This document shows positions 10,699-21,517 of a stretch of 64,000 bases of DNA, piece after piece. The first letter of the stretch is position 1. Each line of letters begins with the position of its first letter. The stretch spans positions 682,001 through 746,000 of the forward strand of contig CAJZBQ010000036.1 of assembly GCA_914767885.1 (NCBI GenBank). Reading direction: 5' to 3'. This stretch comes from Blepharisma stoltei. Taxonomy: Eukaryota; Ciliophora; Heterotrichea; Heterotrichida; Blepharismidae. A program made the position numbers and the translations under genes. The notes beneath the pieces are model-generated. The model was not told where the DNA came from, did not search any database, and saw nothing but the letters and a program-made list of their open reading frames with translations.

Positions 10699-11034
10699 TA
10701 ACCCCCCTCCAATCCGTGAGCCAACAAAAAAATCTTGTTCGTCACGGAGAGGATTATGCTTTTTTTATATATAAATTTTATATAATTTTTTTTTAAAAAT
10801 TTAAAAAAATTCAAATTTGTAAAAAGTTAGAAGCAAAAAATTAATTTAATTTGAGAAATTTATATTTTAAAACGCAAGCTGTTTAAAATTCATCAGAATT
10901 AGCTAGATTTCGTTATAATAATAATCATTTATATATCAAATTTTTTATATAAAAAAATTTTTGTTTGTTCACAAGGGTGAGGTTTTGGTCAAAAAATAGG
11001 GATTTTTCTTATGTTCGCTCAAGGAGGGGGAGTA
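10699..11034. mobile_element. M1 MITE, intergenic
   Basis: TA-flanked; the left end carries the short hairpin version of the TIR (CCGTGAGCCAAC / GTTCGTCACGG), the right end is CTCAAGGAGGGGGAGTA. The AT-rich core matches other M1 copies in reverse orientation. Confidence 0.85.
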
Positions 11035-11612
11035 ATAAATTATGAGAGAGACGGAAACTACATGCTCAAAAACTGAAATATTATGATAATTTATTTTATT
11101 ATTGCTGATAAATTGTATTAAGACTAAATTCTTCAAAATTACTTGCTGTGTTGCAGTCAATCATATATGAAGCATCTTAATTAGAAAAAATTTCAAGGTT
11201 TGTATAGACCTTACACAAAAAAATTCTTTTTATTATGTTGAAATATATCTAGAGCAGAATGTCAAAACAATTAAATTTGTGTCATTTAGATTTAAGCTTG
11301 ACATATAAAAAATTTGTTACAAATTTCTACTATAATAAGCATCTAATATTCTTCAACTTAAGAAAATAAGCAACTTACAAAAATTTCTAACAATAAATAG
11401 TAACACAATTTAGTAAATTTAAATTTAAAAAAAATATAAAATTCACTTTACTATTCAGCCTTAATTAAATTCACCATCACTGACTTAATGAAATATATGT
11501 ATAAAATTATCTTCGTAGGCTTGATTTCCTAATTACCCAGGTCTTCCTGCTACCTGATTATATAAAAAAGAAACAATTCTTTCCGATAATTATAGGTTCA
11601 ACAAAACCCCAT
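11035..11612. other. Non-coding spacer 3' of the HSF gene
   Basis: AT-rich, no supported gene. It contains the likely 3' UTR of the minus-strand HSF gene. Confidence 0.4.
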
Positions 11613-12434
11613 TTACGATTTATTATCCAATAAAAAATCCAGATTTTCCCCTCCACAATCTTCCAAATCCTGGTAACTAAAAAAATCGTCTACTTCGAAA
11701 TCATCTTTTCTCCCATCATTTGAACTGGTTTTGCTATTTCTCCCTTCATCTCTACTGTGCGAGTAAACGTTATCCATCACTTCACCACATTTTGTTCTTT
11801 TTTTAGGGGTATCAGGTATATGAGTGATCGGTAAATTATTTTCTCTTGCAAACAGTTGACTTGTCAAATCCTGGCCACTGGTTTGAATATAGGTTGCCAT
11901 CATGAGCAGAACCTGTTCGATTCCTCTCATTTTTTCCTTTGTTTCTCAAAACTGTGAAGCTAATGTCCGGTTCTGCTCATTCAGCTCAGCCACTTTTTCT
12001 TCAAGTTTCTGAATTTCAGTGTCAGAGGCTTGAGATCTTCTATGAAGCTGGTATAATTTTTGCAGCAAAGGCGATATTTCAGCTTTGCTAGTCGTTGATC
12101 TTTGTTCTACAGGCAGATTTACTTCTGAATTTTTCCGACGAATTTCTTCGAGGAGATCAAGCCTTCCTCGTAGAAAGAGAGGATGCTTAAAGGCGTGGTC
12201 GATTCCAGAAACTCTGCACTTGTGAAAATCGTACATGTTTAGTTGCCGTACGAAGCTTGCTAAATTGTTGTGCTTGAAATATTTTGGCAGGACTTTTTCA
12301 CTAAATTCATTTACATTTTTGATTACAAAAATCGAACCATCTTCAGTCCATGAGACTAAATCGTCTGACTCTCCTTGTTCAAGCATATCATATGTTTTTT
12401 TTAAAAAAGACGCTGATGAAGATTTCTTTTTCAT
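11613..12434 (-). CDS. Heat-shock transcription factor (HSF family)
   Basis: 273 aa. Residues about 7-97 form a winged-helix HSF DNA-binding domain: FLKKTYDMLEQ, DLVSWTEDGSIFVI, LPKYFKHNNLASFVRQLNMY, DFHKC, HPLFLRGR. The recognition helix FVRQLNMY is the family hallmark. Residues about 125-160 form a coiled coil for trimerisation. A TGA at about 11945-11947 is read as Trp (SQFWETKEKM), joining two frames. The C-terminal region is acidic with DDFFSYQDLED, a plausible activation segment. It would bind nGAAn elements and control stress genes. The start ATG is at 12434 and no intron is seen. Confidence 0.93.
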
Positions 12435-12499
12435 GTATTTTATAAAAAATTAAATTAAAATTAACTCAGATATCAGAAATTTACTGACAAGATATAAGT

Positions 12500-12935
12500 T
12501 AATTGGAGGTTGGAAAAGATTTTACTCCCGAGCAAAAACATTTATTTTTTTGGGGTTAAAAAACTCTCTATGAGCGAACAAAAATTTTTTAATATAAAAA
12601 TTTTGATATAAGTGATAATTATTATAATGAAATCTGTAGCTAACTCTGCTTATTTTATACAATTACATTTTAAACATAAATTTTACAAATTAAATTAATA
12701 TTTGATTTCCAATTTTTGTGAATTGGGATTTCAAATTAGGAAAAAAAAAATTTGTATAAATTTTATATATAAATTTTTTAAAAAAAATTAGCCTATCCTT
12801 GAGCAAACAAATTTTTGTTCTCTCATAAAGAGGGGGTGTTAGTGAGATTTCTATTGGTGTAGTGCCTGAAGGGATTTTCACATCAAAGGAGAATCAAATG
12901 GCTGAGATCTGATTTGAAAATTCTGGTTGTTAATA
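12500..12935 (+). pseudogene. Coding-like remnant carrying an M1 MITE
   Basis: After TA-to-TA removal of the M1 element (12525-12841), one frame reads LEVGKDFSEISIGVVPEG and on to IWFENSGC-TAA, using TGA as Trp. A second frame downstream reads KILVVNKNKIKELNVFQI. There is no ATG and no recognised family. It could be the end of a gene whose 5' part is missing, or chance. Confidence 0.25.
12523..12841. mobile_element. M1 MITE, degraded ends
   Basis: TA-flanked, about 317 bp. It contains M1 core blocks (TTTTTTGGGGTTAAAAAAC, AATGAAATCTGTAGCTAACTC, TTTCCAATTTTTGTGAATTG). Its outer TIRs have lost most of the CACGGAGG motif. Confidence 0.8.
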
Positions 12936-12974
12936 AGAATAAGATTAAAGAGCTTAACGTATTCCAGATTTAAT

Positions 12975-14035
12975 GCCTCCGCGCGCTTGAGACCACCGGA
13001 ATCTGCTTGCCGGAGGAATTCAGTCGCCTGACAACTGTCTCAGCATCGGTCTACTTCCGGCACCTAGGGCTTGCACTGATATCCCTGAGCCTCGATGGAT
13101 TAAAGAGACTCCTTAATTCACGCTATGGAGATTAAGATTAAGATTACGCTGGGTATTTTAAGTCCCTGCTTCTTCCGAGGAAGCATTCTATGGTTTCCCG
13201 TATGGTGGCAGAGCGTTCACCAAGCCCGGGCCGAAACCCCGGTTTCTCGGTAGAGGTGAAGGTCAAGGAACGTGTCATACCGTCTTTGCTGACCGCCTCC
13301 ATTTCCAACTTGGATCGTCGCCTAAGTTTACGCCAACACTGCCGCGTCGTCCGCCAGATCTGCCCATTGAAGGGCACCTTTTAAACTGGAGAGACTCCCG
13401 TTTAGATGTCTAACTCGCCTTCCCCTCTTTTCCGGTCATCCCGAGAAAGAACTCAACAGCTATCGCCATTCGGGGCGAGCCACAAAAAGCAGCTTAGGCA
13501 GGTAAGTCGCCCTGCCTCATTTCGGGCACTCACTGGGCTGAGCGCTGCTGGCAAAAAGAAGTCACGAGTAACTGCCCATGGGTTCGGTCACAAAAACAGC
13601 GGTCTCTGTGCTTAGACCTCTCGCTTCGAGGTCCCAAACATTGCTGGGCCAACTCCTGGCTCCAAAAACCATGCCCGGATATGCATGGGTAACCACCACT
13701 GAGAGGGTGGGGTCGGTCGCCATACGCCATTTTATGTATATCCACGCTATGGAGATAAAGAACAGCCCGATGCCTTCTGTCGACCACCTTGAGGGAGGAT
13801 GAAACGAAGGAAAAAAGAACCACGGTCTTCCAGGAAAAAATTGGCTAAAAACCATCCAGATAACTAATATCTGACTTGAATCGCCACAAGCTGACTCCCA
13901 AGACTTACCCACCCAATACAGACACTCAAGCAATCAAGCAAGCTAAGGGTTTTGATTAACGGGCCTGAGCCTTGGTTTAGGCTATAAAGCAACTTTGGCG
14001 CTCAAAGTGGGTCGTCGCAAGGGCATTTTTTGTCG
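12975..14035. repeat. GC-rich composite repeat with nested retroposon R4
   Basis: Much more GC-rich than its surroundings. An outer repeat (12975 to about 13132 and 13757 to about 14035) is split by R4. No open frame on either strand has a recognised domain. The many overlapping ORFs reflect low stop density, not genes. Outer boundaries are approximate. Confidence 0.6.
13133..13742 (-). mobile_element. Retroposon R4 (family B relative)
   Basis: Flanked by the 14-bp TSD CACGCTATGGAGAT (13119-13132, 13743-13756). It shares TTTCTCGGTAGAGG, CCTCCATTTCCAAC and the terminal CGCCATTTTATGTATAT with R3 and R13. The left edge TAAGATTAAGATTA is the tail repeat (TAATCT)n on the minus strand. Confidence 0.85.
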
Positions 14036-14232
14036 CCGAAATATTCATTATGGCTGTTAAGAGGAATAATAAATTTATCGGACCATAATTAACGATAATG
14101 GCTCAAATTAGTCCAAAATTATGGAGTTTTTATCTTTTATAAGAATATATTAATAAAATTGGATTTTTGGTATATTGGCTGGGTTTTCCTAATTGGACAT
14201 TTTGTTGATTAATATTTCAAGAGAAATAAGAA

Positions 14233-15163
14233 ATGGTAAGAACTAAATAGTTTGGAAAGAAGGCTGAAGTCGCTTTAGAGCTTGACAACTTAGAAGGCCG
14301 CAAAACTGCTACCTTTAAAGACAGTTCAGGAAAAGAAGTATCACTCCCTGTATATACAGTATCATCAAATTAGGGCAATGAAGATATTTCTGGTCGCCTT
14401 GTCGTCAATATGAAAAGAGGAAAGAAGATTGAGCATCAAGGCGTTAAAGTTGAGCTAATTGGACGTATAGGTAAATTTTTATTCAGATATCACATATGAA
14501 CGTAACCAAACAAGTGATTTTGTCTCCATGTCAAGAGAACTGGAGCCACCAGGAACAATCAACGAGTCAGCCACTATTCCTTTCTCCTTCAACAAGGTGG
14601 ACAAACAATTCGAAACCTACCAAGGCCGCTTCTGTAAAGTCCGCTATATCATCAAAACTACTATTTTGCGTAAAAATTTCTCATCAAATATTGTGAATGA
14701 ACAAGAAGTTTCAGTGCTAAACACCACAAATGAGACAGAAGAAAGCACTTCAATCAAAATGGAAGTGGGAATTGAAGAATGCTTGCACATTGAATTTGAA
14801 TATAACAAGCACAAATATCACCTCAAAGACTGCATTTTGGGAAAAGTCAACTTTTTGCTTGTCAGGATAAGAATTAAGTACATGGAAATTGCAATCATCA
14901 GAAGAGAAACAATTGGCGCTGGAGCTCAAGCTACCAACGAGAATGAGACAGTTGCAAAATTCGAAGTTATGGACGGCGCTCCAGTCCGAGGTGAGTTTAT
15001 TCCTATCAGGGTATTTTTAGGAGCTTTTGACCTGACTCCGACTTATTATAATGTCAACAATAAATTCTCAGTCAGACATTTCTTGAATTTAGTCCTTGTT
15101 GATGAAGAAGACCGCCGCTACTTTAAGCAACAAGAAATTGTGCTTTGGAGAAAAGACCTTTAA
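14233..15163 (+). CDS. VPS26: Retromer subunit VPS26
   Basis: 294 aa after removing three introns. It is an arrestin-fold subunit of the retromer core, which recycles receptors such as mannose-6-phosphate/VPS10-type receptors from endosomes. Diagnostic segments: [140 protein letters not shown]. The first intron directly follows the ATG. The minus-strand receptor-like gene at 15193 lies tail-to-tail 29 bp away, a possibly meaningful neighbour for a retromer component. Confidence 0.97.
14236..14250 (+). other. 15-nt intron directly after the VPS26 start codon
   Basis: GTAAGAACTAAATAG. It separates ATG from TTTGGAAAGAAG, so codon 1 is alone in exon 1. Unspliced, the frame stops at TAG. Confidence 0.9.
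14359..14373 (+). other. 15-nt intron 2 of VPS26
   Basis: GTATCATCAAATTAG. Removal joins PVYT to GNEDISG and deletes an in-frame TAG. Confidence 0.9.
14471..14486 (+). other. 16-nt intron 3 of VPS26
   Basis: GTAAATTTTTATTCAG. Removal joins LIGRI to DITYERN and corrects the frame; it is the only 16-nt intron found. Confidence 0.9.
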
Positions 15164-15192
15164 CTAATCAATTTATTAAAAGAAACTTTCAT

Positions 15193-15918
15193 TTATTCTC
15201 TTCCTGTAATTCTTCCTACAATTTCTCGCCCTTTGCTTACTGTAAATTGTACACCATCCCCAACTAGTGAAGGAAGCTCTGCCCAAAAAGCTTTGTGAGG
15301 GATGCTTTCTGAAATCGACAGCTCAGGGTCGTTTTTCCTGTTTAAAATAGATCCTATGATGCAATAGGCTGCAAATAAAATTACAGAAAGGAGAAGTATC
15401 CAGGTCCCTCTGCTTAGCCCAGATGAGCTTTTCTTCGTAACTCCACTTTTGCCTGGGCATACCAGTTTTGAGTTTACCTCAAATGTATAGACACACAAAG
15501 AGAATTCTTCAGCCATTGTCATTCGCGTTTTTTCTTTGGCGCAATGGATGTTATATATCACCTGTCTTTGAATTGATCCACATGAGTCTCCGTTAAAATA
15601 AGTCAGCCTGATACCAAGATCTGGGTCATCTGGGTTTATATATGTAGCTACTGGTGGGGTCCCACTTTGCCTTGCCAAAACTGCGACACAACCTCCGTTG
15701 TATTCCCACTGAGTAGCAATTCCAGTGTTGACTCCGCAGGTCTTATGGGTGTCTCCACAGATATTATTTCGGTAGACAAAGTCCATTGCGTCCATCTCAT
15801 AGTCAGGGATTTCTGTATATAGAGAACTCAAATCAATCACATCTCCGTCAGGCATTGTGAACTTGCATGGGTATTGGCCTGCGCTGGCTAGATTAAATAG
15901 TAATAAAACCCACATCAT
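15193..15918 (-). CDS. Mannose-6-phosphate-receptor-like type I membrane protein
   Basis: 241 aa. A signal peptide (MMWVLLLFNLASAG) is followed by a lumenal Cys-rich domain with paired cysteines (NNICGDTHKTCG, GGCVAVL, GDSCGS, NIHCAKE, FSLCVYTFEV, KLVCPG), matching the MRH/ATG27/cation-dependent M6P-receptor fold. A single membrane span follows (TWILLLSVILFAAYCIIGSIL), then a short cytosolic tail with acidic and hydrophobic residues that could carry sorting signals. Likely role: lectin-type cargo receptor or ATG27-like protein cycling between Golgi and endosome, a plausible retromer client. Which of these it is cannot be decided here. Confidence 0.75.
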   Translation of the reverse strand: MMWVLLLFNLASAGQYPCKFTMPDGDVIDLSSLYTEIPDYEMDAMDFVYRNNICGDTHKTCGVNTGIATQWEYNGGCVAVLARQSGTPPVATYINPDDPDLGIRLTYFNGDSCGSIQRQVIYNIHCAKEKTRMTMAEEFSLCVYTFEVNSKLVCPGKSGVTKKSSSGLSRGTWILLLSVILFAAYCIIGSILNRKNDPELSISESIPHKAFWAELPSLVGDGVQFTVSKGREIVGRITGRE

Positions 15919-16079
15919 ATTATTTAAAAACGGATTATAGCTATGCTACATTCATCAAAAGCTATTTTTCTCTATAAAAGACCTGCTTCTCTGCTATTTC
16001 TGGTATAGATTTAATACATTAATCAATCATTTATATCAGCTAAATGTAGTTAATTGATTTTATTTACAATTTCTTTAAT

Positions 16080-18986
16080 ATGGATGACCTCAAGCTTGTA
16101 AACGCGACCCAAATTTGCGTTATCATTGAAGGTGCCGAATTCGCAAAAGATTTCAACTATTTTATCACGGTGCAGCTTGATGGGCAAGGGGAAAAGCGCC
16201 GAACTGATATTTCAGCAAGAGTTACAAATCCAATATTCTCAGCAAATACTTTTTATCTGCCTCTCCCTACTAATAGGATTGAATTGAATATGAGATTATT
16301 ATTTGCAGCATTTGTAGTTGCTGATAGAGATGGAAACGCTGAACAGGGCAAAGGCCAAGCTCGTCTCCTTGGCGAGTCAGTTTTAGAACTTGGCCCATTA
16401 GCTTCAGTGCTTACAGATGTCAAGGGAGCTGGAACTCGTCAGCATCTCCGATTCGTAAGGGTTCATGAAGGAAAGCAAGTCACAGTCGGACGATTTTTAG
16501 TGACAATCCGGCTCGTCCCTGAGCATGCAATGGTGCCAACTGCTTTAGACGCTGGCGAAATTTTCCACCCTTTGCCTGTAAATGACCCATTTGCAGAATT
16601 CCTCTGGAGAGTCCGTATTGATTTCAGAGCAGGTGTTGATATTCCTTTTAACAACATTTCCACATCTGGGCTACCATCTCCTTATTTAGAGTTTGGATGA
16701 AGCGCTTATATACAGCAGAGACCTCCAGACAATGAAATGGTGAGATCATTAATAATCCCTAATAGTCGGCATCCTATATGAAACCACCAAGAATTATTTT
16801 TGAACCCGAGAAATGTGACAAATTTAGATGGATTTTTTTGGCTTCTGCTGAAAGATAGAGTCGCTGCTGAAAGTTTGGAGTCTATGACGATTCCGATTAC
16901 TGCGATGAGGGCTTTTCATCCAGTTCATATGGAGGTTGCAACTTCTAGAGGAGGAGATGCATCAGAGCCAAGGTGCCAGATTTATTGTTCATTGACCATT
17001 GAAGAAGCAATAACTACAAGTTTTGTGGACCACCTCATTGATATTGCAATTATTGGAGTGAATTGGGATCCTCTGCCAACCTCGACCAATAAGATCATGA
17101 TAGCTATGACTACACATGGACATCATTTGACTGAAATTCCATTCACTGAAATCGATCTAAAAGGAGAAACCAATCTCTCAAGAGAACTTCTTCGCCATAA
17201 AGCAGAAAGACACTCAGTGTTTTTAACTCCTATGATCCCAATAACTCCTTCATCTCATGACAATCCTTACAACTCTCAAGCTGTTTTTACGATCCCCAGA
17301 TCATACTTAGAAAACCAGCTATCATTCTTTTTAATAGCTAGGGATGAGAGTTTGGTAGGGAACACAAGACATCCTTTGCCAAATACCATTGTAGCACATA
17401 CTGAAATCCTTGATGACGATTTACAAACAAGCTTATAGTATTTTCTATATAGTGCGAAAAATGACAAAACACTTTACGTGCCCATGATATGGAGTACTTC
17501 GAGCTCTATGTACAGAGTTCTAGGACAATGCAAATGCACAATCCAAATTGGAGTGTTTAGCTTAGACGTAAATTTCATATAGAAGCAAGAAGATTCCTCA
17601 ATCGAAAAAACCAGGATTGAAGACAGACAAGTAGAAATGGGAAAAGCTGACCTTTCATACTCGTTAAGAGCAACTCAGCCCAGAAATAAAAATGAGATGG
17701 GAGGAGCTGCACTATCTATTGGAAGCATGGCAGGGGGTGGCGGTGGGAAGGAAAGATGGGAACTCTTGGCAAGAGAACTACAGCAAAAACAAGAACTTAT
17801 TCACAGGCTTATGAAAGAAAACGATGAAAAAAGTGATGCCCTAAAACTCACAGGAGCTGAAATTATTGACTTAAGAAGGCAAATTAAGCTATTGCAAAGC
17901 GAAAATGCAATTTTAAGGCAAAGACTGCATGAAGAAGAAGAGATTGATGTAAGAGCTGTTGTCAGCAAAGAAGTAGAGCAAATGAATAATGAAGAGCTTA
18001 AACTGAAAATAATTAAAATTGCTCAAATGTACAGGAACGAGAGAACAAGAAACGAAGAATTTGAAAAAATTATCAAGCAAGCTCAAGGAGAAGTGTCAGA
18101 AGCGTATAAATATAAACTTGAATTAGATAAGCTAAGAGAAAAACACGAAAGAGATATGCAGAAACTCCAGAAAGTGCAATCTCAGGTAGATCGCGTCAAA
18201 GTATACAGAGAAACTATTAAAAAGCAAGAAGCTGTCATATCCAAGCTTGAAAAACTCTTACTCTCCCCGTCTCTCATTGAATGGGTTAATTTTGTTAAAA
18301 AAATTATATATAAATTTTATGGTGGGTTTATTATCAGAATTTAAAAGACCAATTTTGAAATAATTTTAATTTAATTTGCAAAATTTATATTCTAAATCCA
18401 GCTGTTTAAATTTAAACACAATTAGCTAGAGATTTTCTTTATACTAATTATCACTTAAAAATACTTTTTTAGCTACAGAGGGTGGATTTTTAATAAAAAA
18501 AAATAGGGATTTTTCCAATGATTTTGCTCGCTAACGGGAGGGGAGGAGTTAGATAAAACACTTAAAGATACTCAACAAGCCAGAGAAACAGTTCAAGAGC
18601 TAGAAAAGCTGAGAACAGAGAATTTGGAACTGCAAAGAAGATTAAAAGACACAGCTCTTGGCACACAAACTGGAAATTCAAATGTTGAGCAAGCTAGACA
18701 AGAAGTAAGAAGGCTCGAGAGACTTGTTGCCGAATTAAGAGAGCAGCTCAAAAGTAAAAGACCAGAAACTCGAGAAGACCAATCAGATTGGGAAAGAGAA
18801 AAAATACAGCTTGAAGTCGATCTTCAAAGAGCTGAGCTTAGGGTCCAAACTATGCAAGAAGAAATGGATAGGAGCTCTGCTAAATTCGCAAAAGAGCTTG
18901 CTCACTATAAAGGACTTCTGGCTGAGAAGCAATCAATAATTGACACCATGAGGATTGGGCAAGACATGAGCATGGATAAATACTAG
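16080..18986 (+). CDS. CCDC33-like C2-domain and coiled-coil protein
   Basis: After removing two 15-nt introns and one M1 IES it encodes 861 aa. The N-terminal half has at least two C2-like beta regions (opening MDDLKLVNATQICVIIEG; FFWLLLKDRVAAES). TGA codons at about 16698 and 16779 are Trp (EFGWSAY, PIWNHQ). The C-terminal half is a long coiled coil whose start, ELLARELQQKQELIHRLMKE then EIIDLRRQIKLLQSEN, resembles CCDC33. The order C2 then coiled coil also fits that family, which is linked to cilia and sperm. The M1 element at 18261-18551 interrupts the coiled coil; TA-to-TA deletion joins KLEKLL to DKTLKDTQQ. Family call is moderate, gene structure strong. Confidence 0.65.
17438..17452 (+). 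other. 15-nt intron 1 of the CCDC33-like gene
   Basis: GTATTTTCTATATAG. Removal turns an in-frame TAG into Y and continues as YAKNDKTLYVPM. Confidence 0.85.
17568..17582 (+). other. 15-nt intron 2 of the CCDC33-like gene
   Basis: GTAAATTTCATATAG. Removal joins GVFSLD to KQEDSSIEKT and deletes a TAG. Confidence 0.85.
18261..18551. mobile_element. M1 MITE acting as an IES in an exon
   Basis: 291 bp between TA 18259-18260 and TA 18550-18551, with ends CTCTCCCCGTCTCTC and CGCTAACGGGAGGGGAGGAGT. The core contains M1 blocks. Its removal restores a continuous coiled coil. Confidence 0.92.
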
Positions 18987-19051
18987 TTTTATAAATTTAT
19001 ATTATTCCCTCAAATTATCTAGATAAAGCCCGACAATGTCTTATAAAAAAT

Positions 19052-20883
19052 ATGACCTCATTAAAGCTATTTTATGCTGGAGAGTGCCGTCGAATCCCCC
19101 ATGCGCCAAAAACAATCCAAGAGCTCCGTGAAAAACTCAAAGAAATGTTTGGCATTGACAACCCTATAATCCAATATAGAGAAGAGAGAGAGTTTAAGTT
19201 AGAGGGGTTAAAACGGGGGTTATTTCAGTCTCTAGTCAGCTGAGCTTCAGTTTCACGCTTCATGCTGTGCTATTCACTAAAGCCACCAATGTCCTTTTCC
19301 TTTAGGGTCACAAAAAATTGGTGGCATCATCAGTCTGTCGGAATCTGCTTGGATCAAAAATTTCAGCAAAGGACTCTTTTGACCCCTTGCAGTGCTCAGA
19401 ATATGAAGGAACCCTCTTTCTGTAACTACCTCTGCCATTTACAGGTAGCATAGTGCTCTTCTAGAAGTGTTTGATTGATGCTGAGTTCGTCGGTCTCTTG
19501 TCTGTGGGTTGAAGTGAAGTTCAATCAGCTCAGACCACACCCTATCACGGAATTTTGTCCCTACAAACAAGTGGCCTTTCGGCAAGTTTTTTTGTTGCTC
19601 CAAAATTTTTTTGTGTTTTCTGTTTCGTACGCCATCTCTGATGTCAAAAATTAAAATATAGAGACGAAGAAAATGATCTAATAACAATTCAAACCCAATA
19701 CGAGTACATCGAACCTATCACATCAGCGTTTGCCAAGCCTCTGAAGCTGCAAATAAGCAATGCAATGGATTTTGCATCAATTCTTGCAAGCGTTCCTCTA
19801 TGCAATTCTGATGCTGGGCATGAAAGTGACGAAGATATAGAATTCCTGTCTTCAGAACCTATAGATACAGGGACTGATGCAATTATATTAAATTTAGCTG
19901 AAAAATCTGTGGAAACTGCTAAAATTGAATCAAAGGAAGATGGAAATTTGGCGTTTACTCCGCAAACATCAGAACAAGCAAGTAATGCAAATGTGGTAAC
20001 AGAAGAAAAAGGAATAATAACCACTGGTTTCCAAACTGTCGATGAGTCTTGCAGCTCAAAAGTAGAAACTTCAGAAAGCGGATGTGATGCAAAGAAATTT
20101 ATTTCGAAAAATATAGAAACTGTACCTTTAAAGATAGAAAGTGTAGAGTCGGAAACCATACATATTCCAATGCACGAAAACTCTTCTAATACTAATCAAA
20201 TGAAGGATTCCGGTGTCAGCCCTATAAAAAAGAGCGAAATTGGATTTCAAAAAATTGAAGCCATACCTGATCTGCTGCAGAGCTTAAGAAGTATAATTAG
20301 AGAAGAAATTGGGAATTTAGACAAACTGAAATTATCAGGCTTACAAACTGTGCATCAAGTAGAATGCAAGCAATGTCATACAAAGCCTATAATCGGAATC
20401 AGGTATAAATGCCAAGAATGTGATATCAGTTTATGTGAGGCGTGTGAAGATATTTTTGATCATGAGCATCCAATGTACAAAATGAAAAAAGTTGAGGACC
20501 TTATAAAGCCTCCGCCTCCGCCTCCGCCTCCACCTCCACCTCCAGTTGTGAATATTCCATATAAAATACCAGATAATATATTCCCTCCACCAATTAATTC
20601 TCATATGTTGCCGAGCATTCAGCCAGTTCAAAAAGCTCCTCTATATGAAATTCCAAAAAGTAACCCCCCTCAACCGATTCCTTTGAAATATCCAGAATTT
20701 GAGCCGATAAAGAAATCACATCCTCTTGATGAAATCAATCAAGTCAGTGCAAATTCAGAAAGGTTCCAAAAAGCTAAAATCTTGATGGATTTAGGCTTCA
20801 AAGATGCAAATAAAAATAGAGTAGCTTTAGAAAAAGCCAATTATAACATTGATCAGGCAGTTGAAATACTATTAGATGAATAA
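19052..20883 (+). CDS. p62/NBR1-like selective autophagy receptor
   Basis: 449 aa after removing R5. Domain order is PB1 (residues about 1-75: LKLFYAGECRRIPH and, across the repair, IIQYRDEENDLITIQ), a long acidic linker, a ZZ zinc finger (VECKQCHTKPIIGIRYKCQ, CDISLCEACEDIFDHEH), a polyproline run of about 12 residues, and a C-terminal UBA (RFQKAKILMDLGF, NYNIDQAVEILLDE). This architecture defines p62/SQSTM1 and NBR1, which bind ubiquitinated cargo through UBA, polymerise through PB1 and deliver cargo to Atg8. I did not identify a certain Atg8-interacting motif. The PB1 domain is broken by R5 in the germline copy. Confidence 0.88.
19183..19654. mobile_element. Retroposon-like insertion R5 in the PB1 exon
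   Basis: 472 bp between two copies of AATATAGAGA (19173-19182, 19655-19664). Deletion with one copy joins IIQYR to DEENDL, in frame with the rest of the gene. The TSD contains TA. Confidence 0.8.
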
Positions 20884-20915
20884 TTAAATTCCATTAAATT
20901 TATTCAGATTAGTTA

Positions 20916-21440
20916 ATGAAAAATATTAGATATAAGGAGAGGTCTAAGAGATTTAAAACACCAAATCCTTATCTGTACACAAAGCTTCCAGATGCTCATA
21001 CAATTATGCCAATTTTTTTCCTGCCGAAATCAGATGATTGCAATGCCTCTGAAATAAAAAAGTTGCAAGTGAAAAAGTCGGAATCAGTTATTCGAAATAA
21101 ATTTGAGATTAAATTGCCGATTTTATCAATTGAAGAAAACAAGATAATTGAGAAAATTATTGGATCAAGTCCAAAAGAATTCAAAGTAGAGCCTAAAGAT
21201 GATGGTCTAAGAAACCTCGCTGGAAAATCTTTTGACAGTAGCAGTAGACAAATTATGGTTGAGTTTATTCCAGAGAAAAATGATTTTGGGGTAAATATAT
21301 CAAAATCAGTCAAATTACAGCCTATTATTCCTATTCTACCAAGTAAAAAGACTATCAAGTATTTCAATCAGCCAGTAAGATCCATTTCTTTTAAAAGAGA
21401 AAGATTATCAAACTCAAATGGAATTTTTGTAGTCTTATAG
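20916..21440 (+). CDS. Hypothetical 174-aa basic protein
   Basis: An intact ORF 32 bp downstream of the p62-like gene, TAG-terminated. The N-terminus is basic (MKNIRYKERSKRFKTPNPY); the rest alternates hydrophobic and charged residues (PIIPILPSKKTIKYF), with no signal peptide or membrane span. I recognise no domain. Its tight spacing from an autophagy receptor is only positional. Confidence 0.6.
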   Translation: MKNIRYKERSKRFKTPNPYLYTKLPDAHTIMPIFFLPKSDDCNASEIKKLQVKKSESVIRNKFEIKLPILSIEENKIIEKIIGSSPKEFKVEPKDDGLRNLAGKSFDSSSRQIMVEFIPEKNDFGVNISKSVKLQPIIPILPSKKTIKYFNQPVRSISFKRERLSNSNGIFVVL

Positions 21441-21517
21441 TCTGTCTATATTAATTGCTTATTTTTATCATATTTATAACTAATTTTGATGGGAATTGAC
21501 CAACCTTAATTGTGCTC

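Noticed and set aside
13144-13933. Several overlapping 60-120 codon ORFs on both strands
   Set aside because: They lie in a GC-rich nested retroposon, where stops are rare; no domain, no ATG context and no agreement between copies.
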